Below are positions 10,236-19,047 of a stretch of 64,000 bases of DNA, in pieces; the first letter of the stretch is position 1; every line of letters begins with the position of its first letter. Under the pieces are notes generated by a model, which worked only from the letters and a program-made list of their open reading frames with translations, did no database searches and was not told the origin of the DNA. The translations under genes were made by a program, and so were the position numbers. Source of the stretch: Mycobacterium spongiae. Lineage in GTDB: Bacteria > Actinomycetota > Actinomycetes > Mycobacteriales > Mycobacteriaceae. The stretch is from NCBI RefSeq assembly GCF_018278905.1, contig NZ_CP046600.1:2728001-2792000 (forward strand), given 5' to 3'.

Positions 10236-11381
10236 ATGACCACCGCACTTAATTTCGCTACGTTTCCGCCCGAAATCAATTCCGCACGTATGCATTCCGG
10301 ACCGGGCGCGGCGCCAATGCTGGCCGCCGCATCAGCCTGGAGCGGATTGGCCGCAGAATTGCGCGCCACCGCGCTGTCGTATGGCTCGATTCTTTCGTCG
10401 CTGTCCAGCGAGGAATGGCACGGACCCGCATCGGCATCGATGGCGGCGTCCGCCGCACCCTACGTGGCTTGGATGAGTAGCACCGCCGCTGCGGCCGAGC
10501 AGACCGCCGCACAGGCCATGGCTGCCGCCGGAGCCTACGAAAGCGCATTCGCCGCAACAGTTCCGCCGGCGGTCATCGCAGCAAACCGTGCCCAGCTGAT
10601 GACTCTGATCGCCACCAACATCTGTGGCCAGAACACCGCCGCGATCGCGGCGAACGAGGCCCAGTACGCCGACATGTGGGCACAGGACGCGATGGCGATG
10701 TTTGGCTACGCGGGTGCTTCGGCCAGCACGACCCGGTTGCGCCGGTTCTGCGAGCCGCGGCAGATGACCAACCTCGCGGGGGTGGCCGCCCAGTCCACCG
10801 CGGTTGCGCAATCCCGCGGCGGGTCGGCTGCCAGCGGGCACACATCGCTATCCCAGTTGCTCTCCGCGGTACCCACCACGCTGGAACAGCTCGCGTCGGG
10901 GTCTTCGTGGCTGGACAAGTTGTGGGCGGAATGGGGGCCCAACGCCAACATCTGGAACACGGTCGCTTCGTCTGGACTCTACTTGCCGAGCAACACCATT
11001 GCGCCGTTCCTCGGTATGCTCGCCGCCGATGCCGCCGAGGACGCGACTGCGGCGGGCGCGCTAGGTGCGGCCAGCGGTGCGCTGACAAGCCCCCTCGGGT
11101 CTACACTCGGGCTCGGCGGCGCTGGCAGCGCCGTGGCTGCCGGATTGGGTAAGGCCGCAGCGGTGGGCACTCTCTCGGTGCCGCCTACCTGGACCGCCAC
11201 GGCGCCATCGGCTAGCCCGCTGGCCGCGTCTCTGGGAGGCACGCCGATGGTTGCTCCCCCGGGTGCAGCCGGAATGCCCGGCATGCCTCTGGGCGCCTTC
11301 GGCAAACAAAGTTTCGGGCGCGCTGTGCCCCAGTACGGGTTCCGCCCGCGCTTCGTTGCTCACCCGCCAGCCGCCGGCTGA
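10236..11381 (+). CDS. PPE family protein, PPE-SVP subgroup (PPE25/26/27-like tail)
   Basis: A 381-residue PPE protein, presumably exported by ESX-5. It has Pro11-Pro12-Glu13, the WxG turn at Trp61-His-Gly63, and the SVP motif LSVPPTW near residue 313. The last residues (QYGFRP.FVA.PPAAG) resemble the C-termini of PPE25-PPE27, which in M. tuberculosis sit upstream of PE19 inside the ESX-5 locus; here the gene lies downstream of eccA5. The usual FTEPPQTTN segment is altered to FCEPRQMTN, introducing a cysteine and losing one proline. There is no adjacent PE gene, so its partner must be encoded elsewhere, possibly the PE19-like protein at 804. Confidence 0.92.
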   Translation: MTTALNFATFPPEINSARMHSGPGAAPMLAAASAWSGLAAELRATALSYGSILSSLSSEEWHGPASASMAASAAPYVAWMSSTAAAAEQTAAQAMAAAGAYESAFAATVPPAVIAANRAQLMTLIATNICGQNTAAIAANEAQYADMWAQDAMAMFGYAGASASTTRLRRFCEPRQMTNLAGVAAQSTAVAQSRGGSAASGHTSLSQLLSAVPTTLEQLASGSSWLDKLWAEWGPNANIWNTVASSGLYLPSNTIAPFLGMLAADAAEDATAAGALGAASGALTSPLGSTLGLGGAGSAVAAGLGKAAAVGTLSVPPTWTATAPSASPLAASLGGTPMVAPPGAAGMPGMPLGAFGKQSFGRAVPQYGFRPRFVAHPPAAG

Positions 11382-12115
11382 CAAGCTGCTCGAGCCATCA
11401 TCCGACCCCGGGCCGTAGGTCGGGTCGCTGTGCCTGCATGTATAGCCGAGTGCCCAAATTCCGGCACCGGGTTACGGCGATTTGCGCGGTGACGACGATG
11501 GATCTCGATTAGGATGTTCGGTGCGCGCAGTAGCAGGCGCTGCGCCACAATCACCTTCGTTGCGGATATTTGGGACCGAGAATGTTGTAACAATGGCGTA
11601 AAAAGAATGTACAAGCGCCGGTAAAGCCGCAGAAAAGATTATCGAACTCACCTTCTCGGCACTGAGAAATACGAATGGTCGGCCAACAATTCAAGCCGGT
11701 TTTCACAAAATTGCCACAGCCGCAAAACCGCGACATCATCTGCAGGTTTACCTGAATTTTACGTTAGCTGAGCGGAGTTCTCACAGTATGTCTGGGAGGG
11801 GCGAGACGTATATTTTACGTCGCTATTACCTGGGTGGAACGCTGCACAAATAATTGCTTCGCAGGATGCGAGCTACATCCGAAACGGGGAACCGCACGAG
11901 ACAGAGTCGTCGAAGCTGCAACAAATCTTATCGGTGGGTATTTGATGGTTTTTCATAGAGGGGGCGTAAGGTCAATTGTATTGGGCATGGGGATCCGATA
12001 GGGGGTACGCATTGGGATATCTGGTGAAGTTCATAAGAGCTGGACTGGTTCACCCGCGGAACTACGAGGGTGTGATTACCATGGCGGCCATCGAGGGGAC
12101 CACGAGGTAACTGAT
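11382..12115 (+). promoter_or_regulatory. Long AT-richer intergenic region upstream of two PPE genes
   Basis: A 734-nt stretch with no supported gene. From about 11560 to 11960 the base composition is clearly more AT-rich than the surroundings. It contains a 9-bp direct repeat ATTTTACGT at 11756-11764 and 11812-11820. A 9-codon frame (12081-12110) ends 5 nt before the PPE start. In M. tuberculosis the corresponding PE20-PPE31 operon is preceded by a Mg2+-sensing M-box; I looked for its conserved core here and did not find it. It may hold promoters, a long 5' leader or the remains of a lost PE gene. Confidence 0.5.
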
Positions 12116-13402
12116 ATGGATTATGGGCTACTCCCGCCGGAGATTAACTCGGGACGCATGTATGTCGGTGCGGGTTCCGGACCGATGCTGGCCGCGGCGG
12201 CGGCCTGGGACGCGTTGGCTATGGAGTTGCTGTCCACCGCGGCCTCCTATAGCTCAATTGTTGATGGGCTGACCGTCGGTCAATGGATCGGTCCGTCGGC
12301 CATCGCGATGGCGGCCGCGGCCGCACCGTTTGTCACCTGGCTCAACGCCACCGGCGCTCAGGCAGAGCAGGCGGCGACCCAGGCCAAGCTCGCCGCGGGT
12401 GCCTATGAGGCGGCCTTCGCCGCCACAGTGCCGCCGCCGGTGATCGAGGCCAACCGCGCATTGTTGATGTCGCTGATTGCCACCAACATTTTTGGCCAGA
12501 ACACCCCGGCGATCGCGGCCACCGAAGCCCATTACATGGAAATGTGGGCCCAAGATGCTGCGGCGATGTACGCCTACGCCGGGTCTTCGGCAACCGCGTC
12601 GGAGTTGACGCCGTTCGCCGAGCCGCCTCAGACCACCAACTCCGCGGCGATGGCGACTCAGTCGGCGGCAGTGGCCGAGGCCACCGGCGCCGCCGCCAGC
12701 ACGGAGGTCGCCAACCAACTGGCCCAAGTGATGGCAGCCGTGCCGACGACGTTGCAAAACCTGGCGACAACCCTCACGTCGGGGTCCGCGTCCCTCTTGC
12801 CGCAAGCGACATTGCCAACCTCAATCGCGAACGACATCGAAAACTGGACCACAATCTGGAGCACCCTGTCGGGGCCGTTCTCCATCCAAGGGCTCAGCTC
12901 CATACCCGGTGGCCCCTTCCTGGCGTTCGGGCAGCTCTACGCCTTCACCAACAACATGGTTGGCGCCAACGCATTCTTCGCCCCGCCGAAGCTGATTACC
13001 GGGGGATTAGCGCCGCTGGCGGGTGAGGCAAATCTGGGCTCCGCCGGCTTGTTCAGTGCAACATCGGAACTTGGTGGCGCGCCGGTGTCCGGCGCCATGG
13101 GCAGGGCGGCGCTGGTGGGAAGTATGTCGGTACCGCAGGGCTGGACGGAGGCCGCCCCGGCACTTCGATCGCTCGCCTCAGTGCTACCTGCCAACGTCGC
13201 AGCCGCGCCAACGGCGACGGCCCCGCTAGCCGCCGAAGGCAACGTGTTCGGCCAGATGGCAGCGGCCAGCATGGCCGGGCGTGCCCTCGCCGCAACCACC
13301 GTCCGCTCAGGCAGTGCCGGATCGGGCTCCCTCGGCGGCGTCGTTGCCGAGGCCGACCCCGCCGCGGCCACCATCATCGTGATCCCGGCGATCGAGGAGT
13401 GA
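12116..13402 (+). CDS. PPE family protein, PPE-SVP subgroup (PPE31-like)
   Basis: A 428-residue PPE protein beginning [16 protein letters not shown], with Trp57-Ile-Gly59 as the WxG turn and MSVPQGW near residue 336. The acidic hydrophobic end (IIVIPAIEE) recalls the PPE31 end (FVIPAMDD in M. tuberculosis), and the place in the map, before mgtC, also fits PPE31. PPE31 forms a pair with PE20 that supports Mg2+ uptake in M. tuberculosis, but no PE gene precedes it here. A further PPE follows after 82 nt and is probably in the same transcript. Orthology to PPE31 is likely but not certain. Confidence 0.9.
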   Translation: MDYGLLPPEINSGRMYVGAGSGPMLAAAAAWDALAMELLSTAASYSSIVDGLTVGQWIGPSAIAMAAAAAPFVTWLNATGAQAEQAATQAKLAAGAYEAAFAATVPPPVIEANRALLMSLIATNIFGQNTPAIAATEAHYMEMWAQDAAAMYAYAGSSATASELTPFAEPPQTTNSAAMATQSAAVAEATGAAASTEVANQLAQVMAAVPTTLQNLATTLTSGSASLLPQATLPTSIANDIENWTTIWSTLSGPFSIQGLSSIPGGPFLAFGQLYAFTNNMVGANAFFAPPKLITGGLAPLAGEANLGSAGLFSATSELGGAPVSGAMGRAALVGSMSVPQGWTEAAPALRSLASVLPANVAAAPTATAPLAAEGNVFGQMAAASMAGRALAATTVRSGSAGSGSLGGVVAEADPAAATIIVIPAIEE

Positions 13403-13407
13403 CTCCG

Positions 13408-13482
13408 ATGACCGCCGCATCGACCAACACCACTCGAGTGCAGATCACCCAGGCGCTAACCACCCAGATAGAAGGGCAATAA
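13408..13482 (+). CDS. Possible 24-residue peptide between two PPE genes
   Basis: The frame starts with ATG at 13408, 5 nt after the upstream PPE stop, with GAGGAG 6-11 nt before it. It ends with TAA 2 nt before the next PPE start. It encodes MTAASTNTTRVQITQALTTQ followed by IEGQ. The close spacing on both sides fits a translationally coupled leader peptide, but no conservation evidence is available, so it may be chance. Confidence 0.35.
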   Translation: MTAASTNTTRVQITQALTTQIEGQ

Positions 13483-13484
13483 CG

Positions 13485-14891
13485 ATGTTGTATGCAGCCT
13501 TTCCCCCTGAGATCAACTCCGGCAGGATCTACATGGGCCCAGGCGCAGCGCCGATGCTGGCTGCCGCGACCGCCTGGGAAGCACTGGCCGCCGAACTGCA
13601 GGCCACGGCGGCCGGGTATTCGTCGATCGTCGCGACACTGACCAGCGGTCCGTGGGTGGGCCCCTCGTCGCTGGCCATGGCCGCCGCGGTTGCCCCGTAT
13701 CTGACGTGGATGAACGCCACCGCCGAGCAAGCCGCTGAGGCTGGGGCACAGGCCGCCGCCGCGGCAACCGCCTATGAAGCGGCCTTCGCCGCCCACGTGC
13801 CCCCGGCCGAGGTCGCAGCCAACCGCGCCGAAGAGGCGCTGCTGGTGGCGACCAATATTTTCGGGCAGAACACGCCGGCGATCGCGGCTGCCGAAGCCCA
13901 ATACGCCGAAATGTGGGTTCAAGATGCCATCGCGATGGACACCTACACCGGGGCCTCGGCTGCCGCCAGCCGGGTGACACCCTTCACCGAGCCCCCGCAG
14001 GTCGCCAACGGGGCCGGGCTGGTCGGTCAAGCCGCCGCGGCCGGCGTCGCCGCCGCCGCCCCGGCCGCCAGCCTAGAATCGCTGCTGACAGTCGGCCCAA
14101 TCTCGACACTCCTGCAGTTGGGTGCGGACATCGCCACGGGCTACACCGATGCCGTGACCTTCATCCTGGACTCCCTGATCGGGACCGGCGCAACCGATGC
14201 CTATCTGGCCCTATACGGCGCCCTGAAGGCCCCTTCGAGCGTTCTGGCGGCGTTCAACGACGAGGGGCTGCTGGTCAACTTCCCGATATCTCACGTCCTC
14301 AAGTACGCCCCGCACCCACACGGACTTGGTGCAATTCCCCGAGACGCGTTGGGCGGTGGCCTTGGCGTTTCGCCACGCTTTGGCCTAAGTAGCCTGTTCA
14401 ACGCGGTATCGCCCGGTGACGTTGCGGCGGATTATGGCCGCGGCATGTTGGTCGGAAAGATGTCGGTTCCGCCAAGCTGGGCCGCGGCCACCCCGGATAT
14501 CCGGACCGTGGCCGCTGCCTTGTCGGCCACCGGGCCCGATGCCGTGTCGGCGGCCGCGCTGGGCGAGGGAAGCCTGTTGAGTTCGGCGTCCATGGCGGGT
14601 ATGGCCGGAGCCGCCTTCGGCTCCGCGGCTCCGACCGCCCTGGCCGGTGCGGGTGCGAAAGGCCGCCGCACCTCCATGAAAGACCTCAAGGACGGCCACT
14701 CGCCTGAGCAGCTCAAACGTCTGGTCGCCCAGATCTCGGAGAAGCCCGAAAGCGTGCAGCATCACAGCGTCGATCAGGAAGGGCTTGACAGCTTGCTCGA
14801 ACAGTTGTCGAAGAAGCCCGGGATCCACGCGGTGCACCTGTCCAAACGTGACAAGGTCAAGGTGGTGCCGTCCGATGCGCAGTTGGGATAG
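13485..14891 (+). CDS. PPE family protein with an unusual charged C-terminal tail
   Basis: A 468-residue PPE-SVP protein: PPE at residues 7-9, Trp57-Val-Gly59, and MSVPPSW near residue 326. The last 75 residues differ in character: they are lysine-rich and charged and contain two short related segments, GHSPEQLKRLVAQISEKP and LDSLLEQLSKKPGIHAVHLS. These resemble the end of MgtC encoded downstream (GHTPARLERMVAEL and QPGMHAVHWY). The tail may therefore fold like the ACT-type domain that ends MgtC; this is inference from motif similarity. The gene is 468 codons like M. tuberculosis PPE33, but the C-terminus does not match PPE33 as I know it. Confidence 0.9.
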   Translation: MLYAAFPPEINSGRIYMGPGAAPMLAAATAWEALAAELQATAAGYSSIVATLTSGPWVGPSSLAMAAAVAPYLTWMNATAEQAAEAGAQAAAAATAYEAAFAAHVPPAEVAANRAEEALLVATNIFGQNTPAIAAAEAQYAEMWVQDAIAMDTYTGASAAASRVTPFTEPPQVANGAGLVGQAAAAGVAAAAPAASLESLLTVGPISTLLQLGADIATGYTDAVTFILDSLIGTGATDAYLALYGALKAPSSVLAAFNDEGLLVNFPISHVLKYAPHPHGLGAIPRDALGGGLGVSPRFGLSSLFNAVSPGDVAADYGRGMLVGKMSVPPSWAAATPDIRTVAAALSATGPDAVSAAALGEGSLLSSASMAGMAGAAFGSAAPTALAGAGAKGRRTSMKDLKDGHSPEQLKRLVAQISEKPESVQHHSVDQEGLDSLLEQLSKKPGIHAVHLSKRDKVKVVPSDAQLG

Positions 14892-14996
14892 CGCCATCGA
14901 GGACCGGCACTCACTGCTGAATGCCTTGGGACCACGGGGCTTTGGACAACATACGACTCCTGCAAGAATTGTCGCGACATGGAAGAATGGTGAGTT

Positions 14997-15317
14997 ATGA
15001 AGGCTCTGCTCGCAGTGCTGAGCGTTGCAACCATGGTTGGCCTCGCCGCGCCGGCGTATGGCCATCCGGGCGACGGCACGGGCGACGACGCAGGCTTCCT
15101 CGCTGCTCTGGACGGAGCCGGAATAACCTACGGTGACCCAGCTCGAGCCATTGGGTCCGCCCAGGCAGTATGCACGTGTTTGAACAACGGTGAATCAGGC
15201 CTAGAGCTGGTCCACGACGTGAAGGTTCGCAATCCGGGACTCGATATGGAGGCCGCGTCACAGTTCGCGGTGCTCTCGGCGACGTACTACTGCCCCCATC
15301 ACCTCACCGAAGCCTAG
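14997..15317 (+). CDS. Small secreted DUF732 protein (Rv1810-like)
   Basis: A 106-residue exported protein with an N-terminal signal peptide (MKALLAVLSV..., cleavage near AYGHPGD), followed by a DUF732-type body with cysteines in VCTCLNNG and YYCPHH. It corresponds to Rv1810, which sits just before mgtC in M. tuberculosis and is Mg2+/acid-responsive there. The extra cysteine pair (CTC) is notable. A GGTGAG motif precedes the start. Function is unknown. Confidence 0.85.
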   Translation: MKALLAVLSVATMVGLAAPAYGHPGDGTGDDAGFLAALDGAGITYGDPARAIGSAQAVCTCLNNGESGLELVHDVKVRNPGLDMEAASQFAVLSATYYCPHHLTEA

Positions 15318-15569
15318 GTCGATGATCATGCGGCGGTAGCCGTTGGGCGCGCTCTAGACGTCGCTGTGGTGCGGGCGCACACCGTTTCACCGGGGCGCGG
15401 TTCGGGAGGCGATGGCCGGAAACTCGCTCGGTTCGGCCCGGCGCCATCTGTTGTTTACCTCATCGTGGTTAGCTGCCGGCCGACCGGGGCCGCCGCGTGG
15501 CGACTATCCCGGTCGTCCTGAATCGGTGGCTGATAGCTTGGCCCGCGATCGGGAAAGGAGGGCGCCGCC

Positions 15570-16277
15570 ATGCAGACGCTGAGCGTCGCAGATTTCGCGC
15601 TCCGGCTGGCCGTGGGGGTCGGTTGCGGCGCCCTTATCGGGCTCGAGCGGCAGTGGCGTGCCCGCATGGCCGGCCTACGCACCAACGCGCTGGTGGCCAC
15701 TGGTGCGACGCTATTCGTGCTGTATGCGGAAACCGCGAATGACAGCAGCCCCACGCGGGTGGCGTCGTACGTGGTTTCCGGCATCGGGTTTCTCGGCGGA
15801 GGGGTAATCCTGCGCGAGGGATTCAACGTGCGCGGGCTCAACACCGCAGCCACCCTGTGGTGTTCGGCCGCGGTCGGGGTGCTGGCCGCTTCGGGGCACC
15901 TGGTGTTCACCATCATCGCCACCGGCACTGTCGTCGGTATCCACTTCCTGGGGCGCCCGTTGGGCCGGCTGATCGACCACGACAACACCGTCGAAGAGGA
16001 CGAGGGGCTGGCCCCTTACCAAGTGCAGGTGATCTGTCGCCGGAAATCTGCAAAATACGCACGCGCCCAAATCGTGCAACACACCAGCAACAACGACATG
16101 ATTCTCCGGGGTATCCACAGCAGCGAGGCGGGCGACGACAAGGTTACGTTGACCGCGCACCTGCTGATGGGAGGCCATACACCGGCCCGGCTCGAGCGGA
16201 TGGTGGCCGAACTATCCCTGCAACCAGGGATGCACGCGGTCCACTGGTATGCGGGCGAGCCCGCACCAGCGGACTGA
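15570..16277 (+). CDS. mgtC: MgtC, virulence factor for Mg2+-limited growth
   Basis: A 235-residue membrane protein. Residues 1-150 hold about five membrane helices with the family signature (GCGALIGLERQWRARMAGLRT region). Residues 150-235 form the cytosolic ACT-like domain present in mycobacterial MgtC. MgtC is needed for survival in macrophages and in low Mg2+, and in Salmonella it restrains the F-type ATP synthase. AAAGGAGG precedes the ATG. The 252-nt gap before it carries no gene and no recognisable M-box. Confidence 0.95.
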   Translation: MQTLSVADFALRLAVGVGCGALIGLERQWRARMAGLRTNALVATGATLFVLYAETANDSSPTRVASYVVSGIGFLGGGVILREGFNVRGLNTAATLWCSAAVGVLAASGHLVFTIIATGTVVGIHFLGRPLGRLIDHDNTVEEDEGLAPYQVQVICRRKSAKYARAQIVQHTSNNDMILRGIHSSEAGDDKVTLTAHLLMGGHTPARLERMVAELSLQPGMHAVHWYAGEPAPAD

Positions 16278-16364
16278 TTACCCGCGCACTCTGTTCCGGC
16301 GCTTCACTCGGCAATGTTGGGCCAAGCGCCCGGTGCGCAGCTCGCCGGCCGGGCACGGCGGCCG

Positions 16365-16370
16365 TACTCT
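16365..16370 (+). promoter_or_regulatory. -10 element for a leaderless transcript (hydroxylase gene)
   Basis: TACTCT ends 7 nt before the GTG at 16378, which matches the TANNNT-N6-7-start arrangement of mycobacterial leaderless genes. No ribosome binding site precedes this GTG. Confidence 0.5.
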
Positions 16371-16377
16371 GTCTGAT

Positions 16378-17331
16378 GTGAGTGCCGTGACGGGTTTCTT
16401 TTCCGCGCTACCCGCGGAAATGCAGGATCCCGTGCTGTTTGCCATCCCGTTTTTCCTGTTATTGCTGATCCTCGAATGGACGGCAGCGCGCAAACTGGAA
16501 CGAATCGAAGCGGCCCACGAAAGCAGCGCTGCCCGACGGTCCCGGCCGGTATCCGGCGCCTACCTCACTCGCGACTCGGTGGCTAGCATCTCGATGGGTC
16601 TGGTGTCGATAGCCACGACCGCCGCGTGGAAGGCGCTAGCGCTACTGGGGTATTCGGCAATTTATGCCTATGTTGCGCCCTGGCACCTTTCCGCACACCG
16701 GTGGTACACCTGGATCATCGCGATTCTGGGCGTGGACCTGACGTACTACGCCTATCACCGCATGGCCCATCGGGTCCGGCTGATCTGGGCCACCCACCAG
16801 GCACACCACTCCAGCGTGTACTTCAATTTCGCCACCGCGCTCCGCCAAAAATGGAACAACAGTGGCGAGATTCTCATGTGGGTCCCCTTGCCGCTCCTCG
16901 GACTACCGCCGTGGATGGTGTTCTTCAGCTGGTCGCTGAACTTGATCTACCAGTTCTGGGTGCACACCGAGCGGATCGACAAGCTGCCTAGGCCTATCGA
17001 GTTTCTGTTCAATACCCCGTCGCACCACCGCGTGCATCACGGGATGGACCAGGTGTATCTGGACAAGAACTACGGCGGCATCCTCATCATCTGGGACAGG
17101 TTGTTCGGCAGCTTCCAGCCGGAGCTGTTCCGGCCGCACTACGGTCTCACCAAGCCGGTCGACACGTTCAACATCTGGAAGCTGCAGACACGTGAATACG
17201 TCGCGATCGCCCGGGATTGGCAGGCAGCACAGCGGCTGCGGGATCGGCTGGGCTACGTGTTCGGACCCCCGGGCTGGGAACCGCGCCCAGCCGCCAACGC
17301 CAGCGGCTCCGTCGGGCTGGCGAGATCGTAA
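16378..17331 (+). CDS. erg3: Membrane fatty acid hydroxylase/sterol desaturase family protein (Erg3-like)
   Basis: A 317-residue integral membrane protein with the three histidine clusters of the di-iron fatty acid hydroxylase superfamily: HRMAH, HQAHHS and HHRVHH. These proteins oxidise or desaturate lipids or sterols at the membrane; Rv1814 was named erg3 by similarity to the sterol C5-desaturase, but its substrate is not known. I chose the GTG at 16378 because a TACTCT -10 element lies 7 nt upstream (leaderless start). The ATG at 16420 gives a 303-residue protein closer to the M. tuberculosis annotation and remains possible. Confidence 0.9.
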   Translation: MSAVTGFFSALPAEMQDPVLFAIPFFLLLLILEWTAARKLERIEAAHESSAARRSRPVSGAYLTRDSVASISMGLVSIATTAAWKALALLGYSAIYAYVAPWHLSAHRWYTWIIAILGVDLTYYAYHRMAHRVRLIWATHQAHHSSVYFNFATALRQKWNNSGEILMWVPLPLLGLPPWMVFFSWSLNLIYQFWVHTERIDKLPRPIEFLFNTPSHHRVHHGMDQVYLDKNYGGILIIWDRLFGSFQPELFRPHYGLTKPVDTFNIWKLQTREYVAIARDWQAAQRLRDRLGYVFGPPGWEPRPAANASGSVGLARS

Positions 17332-17457
17332 GTAACACCGCGAGCGTCTAAACCGAAAAGGTCAACGTCGGGCGGGTTAACCCCTAACCCCAAGCTCCGG
17401 TCGACACCGTTACCTTTTCGGTGACCTTTCGGTGTCGGCCCCGACCGATCGGAGGCC

Positions 17458-18132
17458 ATGGTGCGCCGTCTGGCAACGCGCGTAGCGACCGCAATGGGCA
17501 TGCTCGCCCTCGCTCTCAGCTTGCCGCCGGCGCCGGCCGGCGCCGATCCGACCTTGGTCTTCCCCGGAATGGAAATCCGCCAGGACAACCATGTCTGCAC
17601 ACTGGGCTATGTCGACCCAGGCCTGCGGATCGCCTTCACCGCGGGGCACTGCCGGGGCGGGGGAGCGGTGACCGATGCGAACTTCAACCTCATCGGCCAC
17701 CTGGCGACGTTCCGGGACAACACCCCCAGTGGTTCGACGGTGGCGACCGACCAGTTGATCGCCGACTACGAGGCGATTGTTCTGGTCGACTCGGTGACTC
17801 CCAGCAACATCCTGCCCGGTGGCCGTCCGCTGGAGTCCATACCGGGCGTGGCGGTTGCGCCCGGACAGGCCGTGTGCCATTTCGGCGTGATCACTGGCGA
17901 AACGTGCGGAACCGTCGAAGGTGTCAACAATGGATGGTTCACCATGTCCCATGGTGTTCTCAGCAAGCAAGGCGATTCTGGTGGACCGGTGTACCTGGCG
18001 CCCAATAATGGGGGTCCCGCTCAACTCGTCGGGATCTTCAACAGCGTCTGGGGAGACTTTCCCGCCGCGGTGTCGTGGCGGTCCGCGTCCGACCAGGTCC
18101 TCGAGGATCTCGGCGTGACCATCCTCAGCTAA
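17458..18132 (+). CDS. Secreted trypsin-like serine protease (Rv1815-like)
   Basis: A 224-residue exported protein with a signal peptide of about 28 residues and a chymotrypsin-fold domain. The catalytic histidine is His64 (FTAGHC) and the catalytic serine is Ser174 (GDSGGP); the aspartate is probably in the IADYEAI segment. Four cysteines allow two disulfides. It matches Rv1815. GGAGG lies 2 nt before the ATG at 17458 and 5 nt before an in-frame GTG at 17461, so the true start may be the second codon. Its substrate is unknown. Confidence 0.88.
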   Translation: MVRRLATRVATAMGMLALALSLPPAPAGADPTLVFPGMEIRQDNHVCTLGYVDPGLRIAFTAGHCRGGGAVTDANFNLIGHLATFRDNTPSGSTVATDQLIADYEAIVLVDSVTPSNILPGGRPLESIPGVAVAPGQAVCHFGVITGETCGTVEGVNNGWFTMSHGVLSKQGDSGGPVYLAPNNGGPAQLVGIFNSVWGDFPAAVSWRSASDQVLEDLGVTILS

Positions 18133-18217
18133 CAACCGCCCCGTCTCTCTCAGATCGAGTGGGCGCCAGCCTCGAGAAAACAAGAGCGGTGATCTCGGTT
18201 TGTGCCAGACTGGCCGC

Positions 18218-18937
18218 GTGGGCAAGCGCCGGGACTCGCTGGAGCACCGAGAGCGCATTGAGGCGAAGATTATCGAATTGGGTCGACGCCAGCTGGTAGA
18301 CCGGGGTGCGGCCGGAGTATCGCTCCGCGCGATAGCTCGCGAACTCGGGATGGTGTCGTCGGCCGTCTATCGCTATGTGTCCGGCCGCGATCAGCTGCTG
18401 GCATTGCTCCTGGTCGACGCCGACTCAGACCTAGCAGACGCCGTCGACCGTGCTCGTGACGGAGTCGTCGCCGACTCCTGGAGCGACGACGTCATCGCCA
18501 TTGCTCATGTGGCTCGCCGCTGGGCAATCGCCCACCCGGAGCGATGGGCCTTGCTGTACGGCAGCCCGATTCCCGACCACCACTCACAATCCGACCGCCC
18601 TGCCGGGGTCGGCACCCGGGTCGTCGGGGCCCTCTTCGACGCGATCGATGCAGGTATCGCCATCGGAGATATCCGGCTGACCAATGACGTTGCACCACAA
18701 CCGATGTCATCGGATTTCGAGCGAATTCGCCATGAATTCGGGTTCCCGGGCGATGACCACGTCATCGCCAAGTGCTTTCTGTTGTGGGCAGGCCTGGTGG
18801 GGGCGATCAGCCTGGAGGTGTTCGGGCAATACGGGACCGACACAGTGTCTGATCCCGAGGGATTGTTCGAGACTCAGGTTCGCCTCCTGACAGACATCCT
18901 GGCCCAGCATTCATGGGGATCTGGCGAACAGAATTAG
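18218..18937 (+). CDS. TetR family transcriptional regulator (Rv1816-like)
   Basis: A 239-residue regulator. The N-terminal helix-turn-helix (VSLRAIARELGMVSSAVYRY) is a TetR DNA-binding domain; the C-terminal part is a TetR ligand-binding domain of the WHG-like type. It corresponds to Rv1816. The GTG at 18218 is preceded by CAGACT at the leaderless -10 distance; a TTG six codons upstream (18200) matches the M. tuberculosis annotation and is the alternative. The downstream VOC-flavoprotein pair and the upstream protease gene, both on the same strand, are possible targets. Confidence 0.9.
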   Translation: MGKRRDSLEHRERIEAKIIELGRRQLVDRGAAGVSLRAIARELGMVSSAVYRYVSGRDQLLALLLVDADSDLADAVDRARDGVVADSWSDDVIAIAHVARRWAIAHPERWALLYGSPIPDHHSQSDRPAGVGTRVVGALFDAIDAGIAIGDIRLTNDVAPQPMSSDFERIRHEFGFPGDDHVIAKCFLLWAGLVGAISLEVFGQYGTDTVSDPEGLFETQVRLLTDILAQHSWGSGEQN

Positions 18938-19047
18938 AACGTGTTCAGCCGGCCCTTCGGGCCCAGTCCGTGCCGACCACGGCAAAGCTTTCCTCGTCAT
19001 GCCGAGCCCTTTCTGGCGCCCAGCGGGCTGGGCTATCCTGCGAGACG

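Noticed and set aside
11382..12115. An M-box Mg2+ riboswitch as in the M. tuberculosis PE20 leader
   Set aside because: The core segments (GTTAGGTGAGGCTCC and GACGCCAATGGG-type) were not found; CGTTAGCTGAGCGGAG at 11762 is only a superficial resemblance. A covariance search would settle it.
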